A stretch of DNA of 64,000 nt from Paenalicyclobacillus ferrooxydans (GTDB taxonomy: Bacteria > Bacillota > Bacilli > Alicyclobacillales > Alicyclobacillaceae): positions 62,001 to 126,000 of the forward strand of contig NZ_LJCO01000042.1 in assembly GCF_001399675.1 (NCBI RefSeq). Reading direction: 5' to 3'. A program made the position numbers and the translations under genes. How positions within the stretch are numbered: the stretch's first letter is position 1; each line of letters starts with the position of its first letter. Under the pieces are notes generated by a model. It was not told where the DNA came from. It saw only the letters and a list, made by a program, of their open reading frames with translations, and made no database searches. This document shows, one piece after another, positions 27,470-34,986 of the stretch.

Positions 27470-27499
27470 TCGATACCAGCGACAAAGCGCTGGTATCGA
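27470..27499. terminator. Hairpin after the mannosyltransferase gene
   Basis: TCGATACCAGCG and CGCTGGTATCGA are perfect 12-base arms with a 6-base loop, about 90 bases after the stop at 27378. No T-run follows, so intrinsic termination is plausible but not typical; a protein-binding dyad is the alternative. Confidence 0.45.
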
Positions 27500-27600
27500 A
27501 TCACTCTGACACAAACTGAGTGTCTCAGGCTCACCGCATGTCTCTATCCGTGGCTCCGGTCATTACCACGCCCCATAATGCCTGCTTCGTTGTTTGGCTA

Positions 27601-27680
27601 TTGTTAGAGTAAAATAGATAGACAACGGAATATTCGTTATTCTGATATTGTTAAAGTAAAATCAGTAGACAACGGATTAT
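27601..27680. repeat. Two 33-bp direct repeats upstream of comFB
   Basis: Copies at 27601-27633 and 27648-27680 match apart from a few bases (TTGTTAxAGTAAAAT core, then TAGACAACGGA and TAT), spaced 47 bases. The second ends 60 bases before the comFB start, a position fitting an activator or repressor site pair. Confidence 0.6.
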
Positions 27681-27739
27681 CCATAATGACGCAAACAGTT
27701 CCAAACTTTGTCCACAAAAAATGGCGAGGGGCATGACGC

Positions 27740-28012
27740 ATGAGACACGTTCGAAACGCAATGGAATCAATTGTTGAATATATTTACGAATCGGAAATAA
27801 CCCGTTTACACAAGATGAAGTGCAACTGCGATCAGTGTGTCTCGGATGTCTTTGCTCTTGCACTGAATCATTTGCCCCCTAGATACGTATCTACGTCAGT
27901 GGGCGAAGCCTTCGTAGAGACAATGGTCATGGACATACAGTTAAAACTCGATGTAGTGAGGGAACTGATGATGGCTGTGGTTACGGTTGAAAACAATCCA
28001 CGCCATGACTGA
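27740..28012 (+). CDS. comFB: ComFB family late competence protein
   Basis: A 90-residue protein of the ComFB family. The diagnostic run is visible at about 29-50: KMKCNCDQCVSDVFALALNH and then LPPRYV. The Cys-x-Cys-x-x-Cys set could bind metal. In B. subtilis comFB lies between the transformation genes comFA and comFC; some ComFB proteins have been reported to bind cyclic di-nucleotides, which is family knowledge. Here it stands alone with no comFA or comFC beside it. GAGGGG precedes the ATG by nine bases. Two 33-bp repeats lie just upstream. Confidence 0.85.
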   Translation: MRHVRNAMESIVEYIYESEITRLHKMKCNCDQCVSDVFALALNHLPPRYVSTSVGEAFVETMVMDIQLKLDVVRELMMAVVTVENNPRHD

Positions 28013-28620
28013 GTGACACACGCGCGGCATACCAGCGAAGTTTTCCTGAGTCAACTTTCAGTTAGTTAACGTTGAGCGAATGAACTCACGCCTCGCCACA
28101 GATTCGGCTCCAGGAAAACCTTGTCGCGTTCACGAAAAGGTTGAACGGATTTCATTCGGGTCGTCACCTGTCCGCGCTTACTTCCTCATAAGTCATAACG
28201 CCCTAGCCGCATTGGCGCGAATCCTATAGGACCTCACAATACTAGACGCGTTCGCTCTACCCCGTGACACAATGTCAAGCACGCACACAAAACAGATCGG
28301 TAAGTCTGGTTACCCTAACAGACCTCAATGCCGGAGAATATGCGACCTAACTCGAAAATGATTTTTGCTTGGTGCATGTGATACTTCATCCCATTAGTAG
28401 ACTCTATGGTAGCCGGTTGAATGTAGCTCAGAGGAAGGGGCTAAGACTCGGGTTGATGGTAAGCAAAAAAATCATCTAGGATCACTCAGCAATGCTAATC
28501 TCTTGTAATCAAGTTGGCCCGCTGCGCTCCATCACTTCCGGTCAAATATGACTGCAACCAACGCCGGGTCCCACTCGTCTATCTTGATGGAGTTAAAAAA
28601 CATTTAGAGGTGATACTACA
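28013..28620. other. Gene-free region with a recombinase remnant
   Basis: No intact gene is visible in these 608 bases. Bases 28128-28227 are a decayed copy of 31358-31458, the N-terminal codons plus upstream DNA of the first solo recombinase. Near 28358 (ATGATTTTTGCTT) and 28461 (AAGCAAAAAAATCAT) there is an imperfect inverted pair about 118 bases apart, possibly a small element. Confidence 0.5.
28128..28227 (-). pseudogene. 5-prime remnant of a solo tyrosine recombinase gene
   Basis: About 100 bases align without large gaps to 31358-31458, covering the first codons of that recombinase and its upstream sequence (shared words GGTTGAACGGATT and CATTGGCGCGAAT). The rest of the gene is missing. 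Confidence 0.6.
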
Positions 28621-29997
28621 TTGAAATTTCGACCAGTCGTATTTGGCACTATTGCAGCAGGCGTGATGGCAACACAGACTTTCATGCCTATTGTCGCTCA
28701 TGCAGCTTCCAACATGAGCAGCTCCAAGGTTCAGTACGCGAAAACGACATTCATCATTGCTGGGAAGCCTACTTTGCATCCTGAACACATTGTTGCGAAT
28801 GACCCATGGTCAGAAAAGGCAACAGATTGGGTTCCGGTGTATTATTTGCAAGAAGTTCTTCACTCTTTCGGAGTCCATTCTGAATGGAACAGTGGAGATA
28901 CGTTAAACATTTCGTCGACCCCCACTAGCTGGACCATAAATACGAATGATGCCACAGTAGTAAAAACCTTACAGGCAAATGAAATGCAGTTTTCGATCAA
29001 TGGCGATAAATACACGTTTATGGCTTGTCCGAAGCTCGTTGCCAAAGATCCGGCAAGTGGTGTATACACCACGTATGTGCCTGTCTATTACGTAGATTTA
29101 TTTCTAAAGAATCGATTAAATATGAAAGCCATATGGGGAGCAGACGCGTGGAGGTTATCCCCTCAAACAAGCTACACACCGCCCACTTCCATTCAATCTT
29201 TGGCGGTAAATGCAACCGGTCCCGCAGCAATTCAGTACACGCCACAAAAGTCTCAAACATCAGCCGTTAACCAACAGGTTCTCTCATGGCTGAAGAGTGC
29301 CACAACAACAACAATGAACTTACCGCCTTCAACTCCGGGATTGCACTTCGAAGGCAACATTGGACCCTCTCGCTTGACTATCACCACGGCAGATAAGTCG
29401 ACAATCAGTATCTACCCGGCGTACACCGTTACAGCAAGTGGTAACCAAGGTACGTACCATGTGAATTATGAGCCAAATGTTATCGCTTATGTCTCGGGTA
29501 ACCAGACGACGTATTTAAACTCCCCTGGACTATACGCATGGCTTAAAAATAACCAGTGGAAGACGGAATTCACATCCGAGGAAACCTACACACCACCCAC
29601 TTCTATTCAATCGTTGGCCGTAAATGAAACCGGTCCCGCGGCAATCCAGTACACGCCACAAAAGTCTCAAACATCAGCCGTTAACCAAGAGGTTCTCTCA
29701 TGGCTGAAGAGCGCCACAACAACAACAATGAATTTACCGCCTTCAACTCCAGGATTGCACTTCCAAGGCAACATTGGACCCTCTCGCTTGACTATCACCA
29801 CAGCAGATCAGTCGACAATCAGTATTTACCCGGCATATACCGTTACAGCAAGTGGTAACCAAGGTACGTACCAAGTGAATTATGAGCCGAATGTTATCGC
29901 TTATGTCTCGGGTAACCAGACAACGTATTTAAACTCCCCTGGACTATACGCATGGCTGAAGAATAATCAGTGGAAGACGCAATTTACGTCCAACTGA
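28621..29997 (+). CDS. Secreted protein with stalk repeats and a recent internal duplication
   Basis: This predicted exported protein is 458 residues. A signal peptide (ending VAHA) is followed by two copper-amine-oxidase-N-like repeats (NDPWSEKATDWVPVYY; YTTYVPVYYVDLF), as in the paralogues at 995 and 51837. From residue ~185 there are two near-identical 138-residue repeats (DNA period 414 bases, first copy from 29173, second from 29587), each starting YTPPTSIQSLAVN and ending NNQWKT. The TTG start follows GAGGTG. The recent tandem duplication suggests selection for avidity or length at the cell surface. No enzyme motif is visible. Confidence 0.82.
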   Translation: MKFRPVVFGTIAAGVMATQTFMPIVAHAASNMSSSKVQYAKTTFIIAGKPTLHPEHIVANDPWSEKATDWVPVYYLQEVLHSFGVHSEWNSGDTLNISSTPTSWTINTNDATVVKTLQANEMQFSINGDKYTFMACPKLVAKDPASGVYTTYVPVYYVDLFLKNRLNMKAIWGADAWRLSPQTSYTPPTSIQSLAVNATGPAAIQYTPQKSQTSAVNQQVLSWLKSATTTTMNLPPSTPGLHFEGNIGPSRLTITTADKSTISIYPAYTVTASGNQGTYHVNYEPNVIAYVSGNQTTYLNSPGLYAWLKNNQWKTEFTSEETYTPPTSIQSLAVNETGPAAIQYTPQKSQTSAVNQEVLSWLKSATTTTMNLPPSTPGLHFQGNIGPSRLTITTADQSTISIYPAYTVTASGNQGTYQVNYEPNVIAYVSGNQTTYLNSPGLYAWLKNNQWKTQFTSN

Positions 29998-30257
29998 CAT
30001 TTAGTGAATCCGCGAACGGACACTCGTGGTTGAAACGTGAACATGCCAATCTCTACGCGGAGGCGTGCGCCTAAAACGCCGCCTCCCAGAGTATCAAGCC
30101 TCCAAAATCCTGTGTCACGATTCCGATAACCTCGGTCAGGTTATGCCTGCTTTCTGCTCTTGCTGAGCACAAAACCGGATCCCGCAAGTTCACGGGAACA
30201 ACGAGTGTTCTCAATCGCAATTTCCTCTACACTGAGTGTACGGTGTATTTCGAAAGC

Positions 30258-30367
30258 GCGGACAGTTTCCGACACAGATGTGCTATGATAGACCGTTTGA
30301 TATTCAGACAAAATTTCTCGGAGCAGACTCGGCTCATGACCCGGGGGAAGATGGATTTCAACGCTGT
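30258..30367 (-). pseudogene. Duplicated 3-prime fragment of mscS
   Basis: These 110 bases match 50011-50120, the end of the MscS gene and ~30 bases after its stop, with about four differences. They encode the channel's last residues (SVEIHLPPG ... ILSEYQTV) but no more. The leftward frame around it (30141-30407) is a chance extension of this fragment. Confidence 0.75.
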
Positions 30368-30417
30368 AGCACATCTTTGACAGTTTAGTTGTTGAAAACT
30401 CAGTCATCTAGGTCTCG

Positions 30418-30443
30418 AAACCGCGCTGCTGCGCGGTTTTTCT
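30418..30443 (+). terminator. Intrinsic terminator
   Basis: AACCGCGC and GCGCGGTT arms flank a TGCT loop, followed by TTTTTCT. A good rightward terminator, though the gene it ends is not evident; it follows the mscS fragment. Confidence 0.65.
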
Positions 30444-30516
30444 GTTGATAAGTGCTGTTTTGATGCTGAAAATGTAGGTCAAAAAGTGTTTGGACAGTTG
30501 ACGACGCTGGCGCGTC

Positions 30517-30660
30517 ATGAAGGCTGAGTTTCTCGGGAAAGAGTTCCTTAGCGTACCACCTCCGCCACAGAACCTGGTGCAGGTACTCAAGGCACTGAAC
30601 GTTCCGCTTCCTGCGAAGGCCATCCACCTGCGTCAGACCTCATCCGGCACCCTCGTTTAG
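30517..30660 (+). CDS. Possible 47-residue ORF, unrecognised
   Basis: An ATG frame of 47 codons (start MKAEFLGKEFLSVPPPP, end TSSGTLV) that stops 19 bases before a good rightward terminator. No strong ribosome site precedes it and I recognise no family. It may be the tail of a lost gene, as an in-frame stop lies just upstream of the ATG. Confidence 0.3.
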   Translation: MKAEFLGKEFLSVPPPPQNLVQVLKALNVPLPAKAIHLRQTSSGTLV

Positions 30661-30678
30661 TCCGAATTCAGACTTGAA

Positions 30679-30703
30679 GGCCCCAACTAGATTGGGGCTC
30701 TTT
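30679..30703 (+). terminator. Intrinsic terminator
   Basis: GCCCCAA and TTGGGGC with a five-base loop, followed by TCTTT. It ends whatever transcript covers the small frame at 30517. Confidence 0.6.
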
Positions 30704-30806
30704 GCGTTGTAGGGCAAAATACCCCCTACAATCCCTTGCTGGGCCTAGGGGGCTGTCAAAGATGAGCTTCAATGAAACTATCAAATCTATTAACGCACAC
30801 CGCTGT

Positions 30807-31400
30807 TCACAGGTTCAACTCCAGATACACCTTGTCCAGTTCATCTTGGGTGATGCCAATATACGCGAGGGTCACAAATGGGGTTGAGTGATTGAGGAGC
30901 TTCTGAATACGCGTGATGTCGACACCCGACTTGTAGGCCTGGTATCCAAACGTCTTTCGCAGCGTGTGCGTGCCGATCCGCTCCATAATTCCAGCGTACC
31001 GCGCAGCTGCGTTGAGAGCTCTCCAAGCCTGCTGCCTGGTGATGGCACCGTTGCCCTTGCGGCTCTTAAACAGCGGGTCGTCGAGATTCCAACCGGATCG
31101 ACCGGATCGATAAGATAGGTACTCCGAGATGGCATCTTTGGTTTTCCTGCTAAGGGGGAAGTGTTTGCTTTTGCCGGTCTTCTGCTCTTTCAGTGAGACA
31201 CGGTCCTTAATGGCTCCAGTCTCATCGACGACGTCTTTGATGGTCAGGTGCAACAGATCGCTGATCCGAAGGCCACTGTTCAACCCGAGGATAAAGAGAC
31301 AATAATCTCTCAGGTTTGTCCCCCGCAGATATTGCTTCATGACTTCAATGTCTTCACGTTCGCGAATGGGTTGAACGGATTCCATGCGGATCGCCACCAT
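30807..31400 (-). CDS. Solo-catalytic-domain tyrosine recombinase, copy 1
   Basis: A 197-residue site-specific recombinase with only the catalytic domain; the usual ~100-residue N-terminal core-binding domain is absent. R45 (GLRISD), H145 and R148 (HTLRKTF), H171 (LLNHST) and Y180 (VTLAYIG region) make up the catalytic set. Two paralogues lie at 31592 and 33029, about 1 and 2 kb right in the same orientation. This copy is the most diverged and lacks the shared 88-bp flank. Intact motifs suggest it could be active, perhaps on a partner-bound site. Confidence 0.85.
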   Translation of the reverse strand: MVAIRMESVQPIREREDIEVMKQYLRGTNLRDYCLFILGLNSGLRISDLLHLTIKDVVDETGAIKDRVSLKEQKTGKSKHFPLSRKTKDAISEYLSYRSGRSGWNLDDPLFKSRKGNGAITRQQAWRALNAAARYAGIMERIGTHTLRKTFGYQAYKSGVDITRIQKLLNHSTPFVTLAYIGITQDELDKVYLELNL

Positions 31401-31509
31401 ATCCGTGCTTGCTTCCTAAGAAATCATAACCCTCTAGCAACATTGGCGCGAATGCTATCGTATGAGTGTGTTGCGCATATGTATATCAACGGACAATTCG
31501 TCTGATCAC

Positions 31510-31597
31510 TTTAGGGAGGTTGTCGTGAAAGCAGCGACTTTTTTCGACACCTAGGAGGTCATACACTCTTCCCGACAGACAAGCGAGTCGTTCACAG
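31510..31597. repeat. 88-bp flank shared by recombinase copies 2 and 3 (first copy)
   Basis: This reaches to the stop of recombinase copy 2 and aligns without gaps to 32947-33034. It holds an imperfect inverted pair, TGTCG (31521) and CGACA (31545), with AAA and TTT inside. Conservation of non-coding DNA next to a recombinase suggests part of the mobile unit or its target site. Confidence 0.6.
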
Positions 31598-32176
31598 CTC
31601 GAGATTCAGGTAAATGTTATCCAGTTCCTCCTGGGTAATGCCGATGTAGGAGACTGTGTTATATGGTGTGGTATGGTTAAGCAATCTTTGGATTCTCGTA
31701 ATATCAACACCTGATTTGTACGCTTGATAGCCGAATGTCTTTCTAAGTGTGTGAGTTGCAATATGCATGTCGACCCCTGCTTCCTTCGCAGCCCCCTTTA
31801 AGATAGTTCCGATGTACCCCGAAGTCATGGGCCGGTTCCCCTTTCTTTGACTGTGAAACAATATAGATGAAGGTCGAAGGTGTGGATGCACTGCAAGATA
31901 CTCGGTTACGGCCAACTTTGCGTTTTCACAAAGAGGAAAATCCTTTGTCTTGCCGGTCTTCCGCTCTCTCAATTGAACACGATCCCACACAATGCCGCAT
32001 TCGTCCGCGACGTCCTGGAAAGTTAAGGACAGAAGATTGCTGATTCGCAGACCACTATTTATCCCAAGAACGAATAAACAGTAACCTCGAAGATTGTTAT
32101 GCTTTAGAACCTGTTTAATGGCCTCAATATCCTCACGTTCACGAATCAGTCGAACTGGTTCCATCTTTACCGCCAC
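31592..32176 (-). CDS. Solo-catalytic-domain tyrosine recombinase, copy 2
   Basis: A 194-residue recombinase close to copy 3 over its whole length. Catalytic marks: GLRISN near 44, HTLRKTFGYQAYK, LLNHTTPYNTVSYIG with the tyrosine. Both DNA flanks are shared with copy 3 (88 bp downstream; about 100 bp upstream at 32161-32260 against 33600-33697). The duplicated unit is therefore about 755 bp, with coding and flanks together. The start is uncertain: GTG 32176 has no clear ribosome site. Confidence 0.82.
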   Translation of the reverse strand: MAVKMEPVRLIREREDIEAIKQVLKHNNLRGYCLFVLGINSGLRISNLLSLTFQDVADECGIVWDRVQLRERKTGKTKDFPLCENAKLAVTEYLAVHPHLRPSSILFHSQRKGNRPMTSGYIGTILKGAAKEAGVDMHIATHTLRKTFGYQAYKSGVDITRIQRLLNHTTPYNTVSYIGITQEELDNIYLNLEL

Positions 32177-32330
32177 TACTATTAGAATTTTTGTGGCGAT
32201 CCGATGATAGATCCACGCAGCAGATAAGCTACTCCGATGGTATCAATGCGGCCGGTATTGCCAAGCCCGGATATGTGATCCAGTGTTTCAAAATGTTAAA
32301 TCTGCAATAAGCGGGTCTGGCTGAGGGTGA

Positions 32331-32609
32331 TCATTGCATGCGCATGTGTTTAATTGACTCTATGTAGGCAACTGTTCCGAGGGGATCCAAAGAATAATAA
32401 ACCTTGTGGCGGTCAACGACTACACGATATGTACCCAGATATTGTTCCTCTTTGGAAGGCATACTTGTTCCAAGCACAATGATCTTCTGTTCAATTTCAT
32501 TCATAAGGTTACGGCGATAAATTGAAGTTTCGTCTGGGGTAAAATGTGAACTCGTTATACTCTGCAAAAAACGAAGCGATTCCAGTGACCACAAAACTTG
32601 TTCGATCAT
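32331..32609 (-). CDS. RelE/ParE-like toxin of a toxin-antitoxin pair
   Basis: A 92-residue basic protein with the compact RelE/ParE pattern: N-terminal helices (LESLRFLQSITSSHF; IYRRNLMNEIEQ), then strands GTYRVVVDRHKVYYSLD and a C-terminal IESIKHMRM. Its ATG overlaps the antitoxin stop by four bases (32606-32609), the usual type II layout with the antitoxin first. Whether it cleaves mRNA or hits gyrase cannot be told. It sits between two recombinase copies, an accessory context in which such pairs stabilise mobile DNA. Confidence 0.65.
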   Translation of the reverse strand: MIEQVLWSLESLRFLQSITSSHFTPDETSIYRRNLMNEIEQKIIVLGTSMPSKEEQYLGTYRVVVDRHKVYYSLDPLGTVAYIESIKHMRMQ

Positions 32610-32863
32610 GGCTCGGCTTCTCCACGTTCCAACATTTCAAGTGCTTCCTCGGTCGAGTATACTCGCCCAGCCTTAATGTCTTGCTTAGCTCGAGCAATGG
32701 ATGCCTTCAACTCAGCGTCGACTTCAATTTCCAGTCCGACCTCATTCATAAACGGCAACCTCGCCACGAGATATGGAGTTCCGTCTACAATAACAATTGT
32801 ATTATCATCTCCGATGAAACGCTGAAATTGCTCAGCATCCGCACCCTCAAGTCGTTTCAGCAT
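32606..32863 (-). CDS. Antitoxin of a type II toxin-antitoxin pair
   Basis: An 85-residue acidic protein immediately upstream of the RelE/ParE-like gene, which it overlaps by four bases. The C-terminal ASIARAKQDIKAGRVYSTEE and ALEMLERGE is typical of antitoxins paired with ParE/RelE-type toxins and would wrap the toxin. AAGGAGG stands seven bases before the ATG at 32863. It probably also represses its own promoter. Confidence 0.7.
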   Translation of the reverse strand: MLKRLEGADAEQFQRFIGDDNTIVIVDGTPYLVARLPFMNEVGLEIEVDAELKASIARAKQDIKAGRVYSTEEALEMLERGEAEP

Positions 32864-32946
32864 AGGGAAGCCTCCTTTTCCGCAATTGTAGCACCTGACT
32901 CAGCACTTGAGTAGCGGTGTCATGGATCTACCTGAGATCTGCTGTC

Positions 32947-33034
32947 TTTAGGGAAGTTGTCACGAAAGGAACTACGTTTTTCGACACCTGGGCGGTCCTA
33001 CACTCTTCCCGATAGATAAGCGAGTTGTTCACAG
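32947..33034. repeat. 88-bp flank shared by recombinase copies 2 and 3 (second copy)
   Basis: Same length as 31510-31597 with scattered differences and no gaps. It ends inside the stop region of recombinase copy 3 and keeps the TGTC and CGACA inverted pair. Confidence 0.6.
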
Positions 33035-33619
33035 ATCGAGATTCAGGTAAATGTTATCCAGTTCCTCTTGGGTAATTCCGATGTACGCAAGTGTGTTATA
33101 TGGCGTGGAGTGGTTGAGCAACTTTTGGATTCGCGTAATATCGACACCTGATTTGTACGCTTGATAGCCGAATGTCTTTCTAAGTGTGTGAGTTGCAATA
33201 TGCATTTCGACCCCTGCTTCCTTCGCAGCCTCCTTTAAAATAGTTGCCGCGTAAGATGCAGTAATTGGACCATTTTGTCTTGTCCGACTGCGAAACAAAA
33301 TAGATGTAGGTCGTAAATATGGATACACTGCTAGATACTCCGTTATGGCCAGCTTCGCGTTTTCACACAAGGGGAAATCCTTCATCTTGCCGGTCTTCCG
33401 CTCTCTCAATCGAACACGATCTCTCACAATACCGCATTCATCCGCGACGTCCCGAACAGTTAAGGAGAGAAGATCGCTGATTCTCAGGCCACTATTTATT
33501 CCGAGCACAAATAAGCAGTAGTTTCGCAGACTCTTATGCTTCAAAACCTGCTTAATGGCCTCAATGTCCTCACGCTCACGAATTGGTTGAACTGGCTCCA
33601 TCTTTATCGCCACCACCAT
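33029..33619 (-). CDS. Solo-catalytic-domain tyrosine recombinase, copy 3
   Basis: A 196-residue recombinase from the ATG at 33619 (a longer frame to 33670 is open but enters the shared upstream flank). Catalytic marks: GLRISDLL, HTLRKTFGYQAYK, LLNHSTPYNTLAYIG. It is nearly the same as copy 2, and the toxin-antitoxin pair separates them. The shared flanks show that whole units were duplicated rather than genes alone. Confidence 0.83.
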   Translation of the reverse strand: MVVAIKMEPVQPIREREDIEAIKQVLKHKSLRNYCLFVLGINSGLRISDLLSLTVRDVADECGIVRDRVRLRERKTGKMKDFPLCENAKLAITEYLAVYPYLRPTSILFRSRTRQNGPITASYAATILKEAAKEAGVEMHIATHTLRKTFGYQAYKSGVDITRIQKLLNHSTPYNTLAYIGITQEELDNIYLNLDL

Positions 33620-33670
33620 GGAATTTTTCGTGGCAATCCGATGATAGATCACACGCAGCAGATGAGCCAC

Positions 33671-33975
33671 TCCGATGGTATCAATGCGGCCGGCATTGTA
33701 AAATATGAGGGATTTTTTCCTTGCAGATTACACAAACGCGAGCCCCGACTCCTTCTCCTTGTTGATCACAGAAGAATTTCGAAGCTGGGGAAAATGTACT
33801 TGTGTTGCATTCATTTTAGAATCCGAACCAGAGTTCCAGAACTATAATCACATCGAGACAGATCGGCAGATGTTGCACTGATTGGAGGCGAGCGTACACC
33901 CGTAACATGGATGAGGGGGCCATCACACTACGAAATTAACGAACTTTCCTTCAAACGCAGCTCACCGGACTCAAT
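33671..33975. other. Region between recombinase copy 3 and the TOPRIM-like gene
   Basis: Bases to about 33700 belong to the flank shared with copy 2. Beyond that I see no gene or repeat; the defence-like operon ends at its right edge. Confidence 0.4.
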
Positions 33976-34986
33976 CTATAGTGATGATTTTACTAACTCG
34001 ATTAGCTCTGGTAGTTCCTCCAATCCGTCTCTCCGCTCTAACTCCTCCTTCGACCTCACGTGAATAAATGCTTCCCAGATATCCTTACAGAATCCATAAG
34101 TAGCAGTTGGGGTACTTGTTACTACTGATGAACTAGATGAGATAGGTACTGCTCCTTGAGGGACCAAAGATGAGGCTTTCTTCTTCATATCAACACGATC
34201 CTTATGCGGTTCATCTAGCTGAAAAAATGGATGTTGACCCCGGAATCCAGACGCTTCTAGCCATCTTTGCAGTGCTTCGTCGGGTAGGTAATTCTCGATC
34301 TCTCGCTTACTTAGAATATGTAGGTCATATCCAAGTTTCTCACATACCTCTGCCACTTTCGCGTGTTCCCGTTGTTTTGATATCAATACCGTACCATCAA
34401 TCTCAACGTCCCCATCTATAATACAAATCGCTCGGTTGCGGCCCCCTAGTTCTTCTAAGCAAGCACAAATTGATGATCCACCACCATTATCAAACTTAGC
34501 ACGATCATCCGAAATGGGGTCTCCTTCAAAAAATCTAAAAACAGTATTCAAAAATGTCTTATCGGAACGATTATTTTCTACAACAATCACTAGTCGTTCA
34601 ATAAGATATCTAGGGACGAGTTCAAGTGTGATGATGTCAAGACGTCGATCCGCCTTGGATACCGATACTCTCTGGTTTTCTACGTGTATCCTAACCACAT
34701 CAGTCTCGCTACTCGAATTTTTTATATGATCCACAAAGTCTTCCGACAAGACAATCCTGACTAATCTAGCGGGAACCGAGAGACGAGGACCTTGCCAGGT
34801 TTTCTTGAAATGCTTTTCAAAAAACTGCGCGTAACGTTTAAAGGGCTCACCTCGGAAATGTGTAATATCCGACAAATGCAACTCGTGATGTCCTCGGATG
34901 ACCTTTGCAATCAAACTATCCAGTGTGGATAGAACGTTTACATCCGTCGACGCATTCAAGACTCTTTCATCTATTTGTATTACCAT
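33976..34986 (-). CDS. TOPRIM-like nuclease-type partner of the upstream ATPase
   Basis: A 336-residue protein I do not recognise outright, but its second half has the TOPRIM layout. E137 lies in VIVVENNRSDKTFLN, D191 and D193 in CIIDGDVEIDG, and then comes the REIENYLPDEAL block at 229-240. This is the pattern of DUF4435/OLD-type TOPRIM domains that cut nucleic acid with metal ions. The N-terminal 130 residues are unassigned. The ATG overlaps the ATPase stop by seven bases, with GGGGAGG ten bases upstream. An AAA ATPase plus a separate TOPRIM protein is the plan of PARIS (AriA/AriB), and possibly AbiL; assignment here is inference. Confidence 0.65.
   Translation of the reverse strand: MVIQIDERVLNASTDVNVLSTLDSLIAKVIRGHHELHLSDITHFRGEPFKRYAQFFEKHFKKTWQGPRLSVPARLVRIVLSEDFVDHIKNSSSETDVVRIHVENQRVSVSKADRRLDIITLELVPRYLIERLVIVVENNRSDKTFLNTVFRFFEGDPISDDRAKFDNGGGSSICACLEELGGRNRAICIIDGDVEIDGTVLISKQREHAKVAEVCEKLGYDLHILSKREIENYLPDEALQRWLEASGFRGQHPFFQLDEPHKDRVDMKKKASSLVPQGAVPISSSSSVVTSTPTATYGFCKDIWEAFIHVRSKEELERRDGLEELPELIELVKSSL

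Noticed and set aside
30141-30407. An 88-codon leftward frame
   Set aside because: Only its middle, the copied end of mscS, is protein-like; the rest is chance.
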